The position numbers and the translations under genes are program-made. From Ottelia alismoides (Eukaryota; Streptophyta; Magnoliopsida; Alismatales; Hydrocharitaceae): a stretch of 64,000 nucleotides of DNA. Positions 59,984 through 64,000 of this stretch are shown here, piece by piece. Location: contig JAZKJV010008882.1 of NCBI GenBank assembly GCA_037367405.1, positions 1,240,001-1,304,000 on the forward strand, read 5' to 3'. How positions within the stretch are numbered: the first letter of the stretch is position 1; each line of letters starts with the position of its first letter. Under the pieces are notes generated by a model. It was not told where the DNA came from, made no database searches, and saw nothing but the letters and a program-made list of their open reading frames with translations.

Positions 59984-62900
59984 TGATAAACGCGGAATTT
60001 ACAGCAGTTGTATTGACTCACAAGGCGAGTCAACATTCGGTGTCTTAACCACTACAAAATCCTGGTTTAATCAACAATTAACCCACACTACAGATCAACA
60101 ATTAGAAATAAATGTGGAGTTAAAATTTATTTTTAACTCTGCACAAATGATGTAAAGGGCAAGTATGCAGAGAGTTCGAACACAGGGAGCAAACAGGGTA
60201 ATTCAAACAATTGTGCACAAGTGAGTGAATGTGTCAAGTGGCTACACTAAGCAAACAATCGAAGGAATTTTTGTGGGTTTTTAATTTTAATTTTTTTAAT
60301 TTTTTTAATTTTTATTTTGATTTTTAATTTTCTGATTTTTATAATTTTATATTTTATATTTTTCTATTTTCTTTTTGAATATTGGAATATAAGTACAATG
60401 TAGCAAAAAGGATGATAAACTATTTATAAAAATATGCAAAAATAACCAAAAATTCAGAAATAAAATGTTTTTGATATTTTTAGGATTTTTTTAATGTTTT
60501 TGTGATTTTTGGGTATTTTTCAAGGTACTTTTGGTATTTTTAAATACTTAAATTAGGGAAAACAGTGAAATATGTGCTGGCTGTGAGTAAAATGGGAATT
60601 CAAATTAGCAAACAGCAACAAAAATTTTTCACACTAATTTTCAAAGAAAGAGAATAAAATATAGAACAAACAGAAACTGAGTTTGTATTTTTCTGAGTTT
60701 TCCTTGATTTTATATAATTTTTTTGAAGTTTTTGATTGTTTTTAAATTTTTAAGGTTTTTCTTTTGAGATTTTTAGTGATTTTTGGACTGACATTGGAAA
60801 ATGATAAAACACACAAAATATAATTTTTTTTTGAATTTTTCGAGAGGTTTTAATATTTTTTGGCATTTTCTAAGCTAGACAATGCACAAAAAGCATGTTT
60901 TTGATTTTTAATAAATATAAAAATAAAATAAAATCAAAAACTAAATTGATGGCGTGGAAGCACAAGTGCACAGAAGCTTAAGTTCAAAAATTGAGAATTT
61001 TTGGATCTAAAATGATACCCTAATTAATTCATGCAAGCACGCAAAAATTAAGGGCTGGCAGGGACGTTTACGTAAATAAGCAAAATCCCAAGGGCTCTTC
61101 TGCAATTGTCACGCAAAATTTGAACTGAAATAAAATGTTTCTAGGCCAGACAATAAAACCAAAAGCCGCTAGGGCTTCGTTGCAAAAAATCCCCAGGCTC
61201 ACGTAACGCGCACGCGACCTGGCGGGGATATGAAAGTAAATACGCAAAACTTGAGGGGCCTCTTTACAATAGTACCAAGACTTATTAACTGCCAGCAAAA
61301 GTTTCAGTATTAATACTAAATAGATAAATGTCCCGGGAGGTTCTTGCAAAACTGCCACGCGCCACGTGCGACGCACGCGCCTGGCGGGGGCCTCGATACG
61401 ATATTACAAAAATGAGGGGCGTCTCATGCAAATTCCACAAAATGATTAAATAGCAAATGAAAGTTTAGGGAGTTTCTGGAAATTACACAAAAATAGCGGG
61501 AGCGAGGTTGCAAAATCTCCCACTTATCCACGTAGCATGCGTGGATGGCCTTGATGAGGAAAGATCGGACGGTGGCTTTCCCTTTCAGACGGGCGGCTGC
61601 GATCAAAAGGGGAGGGGAGAAATGGACGGCACCTGTAGCTCGCCCCCTCCCCCACGTTTTGTTCTGCCCAGACCTGCGCAGGCAGCGGCGACGCGCGGCG
61701 TTCTTCTCCGACGATGCGAGATACCCCTCCCCCCCCCCCCCCCCCGTGGTTAGGCGTGATGTCCAGCACCTGCGAGTCCAAAAAGAGGCTCGAGAGCGAT
61801 GTCTCGACCGGGTGGTTAAGTGCGTGGGTGCGGTGACGGAAGGTGGTGGAGATGGCGAAATGGGATTTGCCGGAGCGAACTCCGACGAGGTGGGCGCTGG
61901 TGATCGGGTGGTTGCGAAGCAAAACAAACAGGTGGAAGGTGATTCTATGGCTACCAGAAATTAAACTACATAGAGAAAAGTAAAAAAAAGAACCTCAAGA
62001 GCTGGGTAGCCCAAGGAAGAAACCTCACAGCCGAGAGGCTGGAGATGGGGTTGGAAACACGCCGCCGAGCTAGGTAGGCACCTCGACAAGGTCTGAGATC
62101 GGCTCTCTGTCACAGGGGATCCCGCATCTAGGCCTCGGAGGGATTGGCTCAGGCCAAAGGCGGTTCAAAAAGAAGAGGAAGAAGGGGGGTTCGATTTTGA
62201 GATGTGGCGAGGGGTGAACTTCGAGGAGGGATCACGGGTTGCATGATGGTGCTCGGCTCGAGATCAAGCTAGGGCGTGGTAGCTGGATCATAGGTGAACG
62301 ATTTTGCAGAAGGAAGTTACGTGAAAAGATGCAAGAGGTGGCCTTGATAAATCCGCGAACGCGGGCAAAAAACGAGGTCTGGCAGGCTACAGGGATGGAG
62401 GGCAGGCAGTTGACCTTGGTCAACGAAGACTGCCCCCTGGTTGGTCCACGTGGACCAACCAGGAAAAACCCCTAAAAAATGATTAAAAATTCAATTAAAA
62501 ATCGAAAATGATTTATTTAATTTTAGGTTAAGTAATAAAAAATGTTTATTATTTTATGAAGTATTTAATTCCGATTTTTAATTATTTTTATGAGGTATAT
62601 TTTTACAAGTTGCTTTTATACCCTTATAGGTGTATAATCTATATATTTTAGTACTTTATTTTTATTTTGGGTATTTTAATTTTATTTTTTTATTTAGTAT
62701 TTTATAAAATTATAACATACTTTTATATGTCTAAATATATTTTTGTTTTATTTTTAGGAGGTGTTTTGTACACTTAATTAAATTAGAGTCTATAAAGTAT
62801 AGGTATAAGTGTGTATATTTCATCTATGTTCTTAGTATATAAATTTTATTTTGTGTTTTCTTTGCATTTTTATTCTAATTTTAATATACATAATTATTAT

Positions 62901-63592
62901 AAGTAATATTTACAACATTAGAAAAAAATAAAATTAGAAAAATAAATAATAAATTGAATATTTTAATATGTACAAATATACAATGTGGGTCCAAAACTGA
63001 ACTTTCAAACCGTAGCTCCGCCAAATGCGAAACCACCGCCATTGGATAGCTTTTTTTTTTCTATACACAATTAAAGGTGAGTATGCTGCATTTGGAGTTG
63101 TCGTTTGTGAGATACGGGTCTGGGAAGTTAGGATTCTGGAATTTTATTCAAGCCATAACTTTTTATCTGTACATTATTTTTCAGTGAAATCAATTTTGTA
63201 TTTTTCTTTATTAAATTATCTACAACTTTCATGTACAAAGTTTCTTTATTTGATGTAAAAAATGGAACCAAAAATTGGTCCCAAAATGAATAGAAAGTAT
63301 AGGTATTTTATCTGTATTTTGGCCCTTATCTCCCCCTACTTTATTCCTGGTCGACCTATTCATCAAGATGCCAAGGTCTCGGGGTTTCAGGTCATAAAAT
63401 ATTTACAATATTTTATTCTTTTTCTTTTCTTTATTTATTCTATAATTTTGGCTTTAATTACAATATTTTATACACTAAATAGATGCACATGCATGAATGC
63501 TAAGATGATTAAATTAAAGGTATTTACAGGCATTTGCTAGGGTTTTTGGTGCCAAAATGATAGAATAAAGATGATGAAATGTGGATTCATCA
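59984..63592 (-). repeat. Solo Athila-family LTR inserted in gag (3,609 bp), TSD TCAGG
   Basis: The plus strand starts TGATAAACGCGG and ends GGATTCATCA. The direct repeats TCAGG at 59979-59983 and 63593-63597 are identical. Removing the LTR and one copy rejoins the gag reading (..LINKFSM-like to TNAARAL) as in element 1. No internal region adjoins, so recombination between two LTRs has removed it. The GC-rich block is about 61320-62480 and holds a C run of about 20 (61728-61745). The palindrome at 62436-62463 is in this LTR. Confidence 0.93.
62436..62463. promoter_or_regulatory. Perfect 28-bp palindrome centred on a G-box
   Basis: The half-site CCTGGTTGGTCCAC is followed directly by its exact inverse, giving CACGTG at the centre. 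It sits at the junction of the AT-rich outer part and the GC-rich block of the LTR. Related sites occur at 33375-33402 and, reduced, near 8911 and 35742. Confidence 0.75.
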
Positions 63593-64000
63593 TCAGGGCC
63601 CTTGCTGCATTCGTCCGCCCGAGTGGATAGTACTTGTTCAAGTACTCGGTGCGGAGCTACTCCCAGGTGTCTACAAATCTCCTTAAGTGCTTCAGCCAGT
63701 TGCCTGCTCTGTCTGCCAGGGAGAAAGGAAAAGCAATCATCTTGATGGTATCCTCGTCCACCTGACGGTCGTGGACGGTGCTGCAGATCATCTCGAACTC
63801 CTGGAGATAAAGATGGGGCTCCTCAGTGGCGAGCCCATAGAACTGGGGTAGAAGCTGAAGAGTGTTCGGGGGGAACTTGAAGTCCCCCACAATGGCTGGT
63901 AGTACAACCCAACGATGCGTCAAAGTCGATCCGAGGCTGTGCAACTCCCGCATCGGTCTCGGAGGCTCTGCTGCTGTTGCGGCTGTGATGAAGCCACATT
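63593..64000 (-). pseudogene. gag: Athila gag of element 2, N-terminal core (continues off the right edge)
   Basis: On the minus strand it reads MRELHSLGSTLTHRWVVLPA, PQFYGLATEEPHLYLQEFE and KMIAFPFSLADRAGNWLKHL. A TAG at 63657 follows (where element 1 reads WEQLRTEYL, so a Gln codon changed to stop), then YYPLGRTNAARAL up to the solo LTR. The gag start and 5' LTR are outside the window. Confidence 0.85.

Larger units (their letters stand above)
37744..64000 (-). mobile_element. Athila-type Ty3/gypsy element 2 (continues off the right edge)
   Basis: On the minus strand from right to left: gag (from beyond 64000), protease, RT, RNase H, integrase, a 3' non-coding region, PPT and 3' LTR. RT and integrase sequence features are of the Athila type. 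Two younger insertions interrupt it: a complete copia element (43358-53847) and a solo Athila-family LTR (59984-63592). Leaving these out, about 12 kb of element 2 is in the window. Several stops and small indels in gag and pol make it non-autonomous. I found no envelope-like ORF between integrase and the PPT. Confidence 0.85.

Noticed and set aside
61424..61964. ORFs of 132-167 codons on both strands around a poly(C) tract
   Set aside because: They lie in the GC-rich block of a solo LTR and depend on the length of a C run that may be mis-assembled.

Overview
This is a transposon-dominated stretch of nuclear DNA from a flowering plant. The evidence is Ty3/gypsy Athila-type and Ty1/copia polyproteins, an L1-type LINE, a CACTA (En/Spm) transposase remnant, a Mutator-like element, a plant subtilase fragment and one small plant-type gene. 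Long AT-rich tracts and many C-to-T type stop codons fit old, methylated, gene-poor heterochromatin. The species cannot be told from the sequence. There is no bacterial, organellar or CRISPR content.

Left part (1-10395): an Athila-type element on the minus strand leaves the window at position 1. Visible are its gag (1-1312), leader, tRNA-Asp-type primer site (2576-2593) and 3.2-kb 5' LTR (2597-5798). It sits in a decayed copia gag (5799-6508 and 9379-9940; PBS and LTR at 9956-10395), which is also split by a second Athila-type LTR (6509-9378).

Middle (10396-25085): old intergenic DNA with a broken CACTA transposase (14215-15880, 17355-17524). A 1,266-bp Mutator-like element with a perfect 9-bp target duplication (16056-17321) lies between the two CACTA parts. 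Next is a decayed copia LTR on the plus strand (18961-22752) split by a 5'-truncated LINE with an unbroken 670-codon reverse transcriptase ORF and an 18-bp target duplication. The only likely intact host gene is an 85-aa protein at 23709-23966 (minus).

LTR cluster (25086-37743): several 3-4 kb Athila-family LTRs in both orientations, mostly without internal regions (solo LTRs or fragments), plus a subtilase pseudogene (30202-30660).

Right part (37744-64000): a second Athila element on the minus strand. Its 3' LTR is 37744-41526, followed by PPT, a 3' non-coding region with repeated hairpins, integrase, RNase H, RT, protease and gag running off the right edge. A complete 10.5-kb copia element (43358-53847, TSD GGGTC) and a solo Athila LTR (59984-63592, TSD TCAGG) are nested inside it. 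All long coding regions except the LINE ORF and the first gag carry stops or frameshifts.

The most unusual recurring structure is the architecture of the Athila-family LTRs. Each has AT-rich flanks around a GC-rich block of about 0.5-1.6 kb. Most of the longer copies also show G-box (CACGTG) clusters, a G-box-centred palindrome or its remnant at the block edge, a degenerate periodic array and a short hairpin at the LTR tip.
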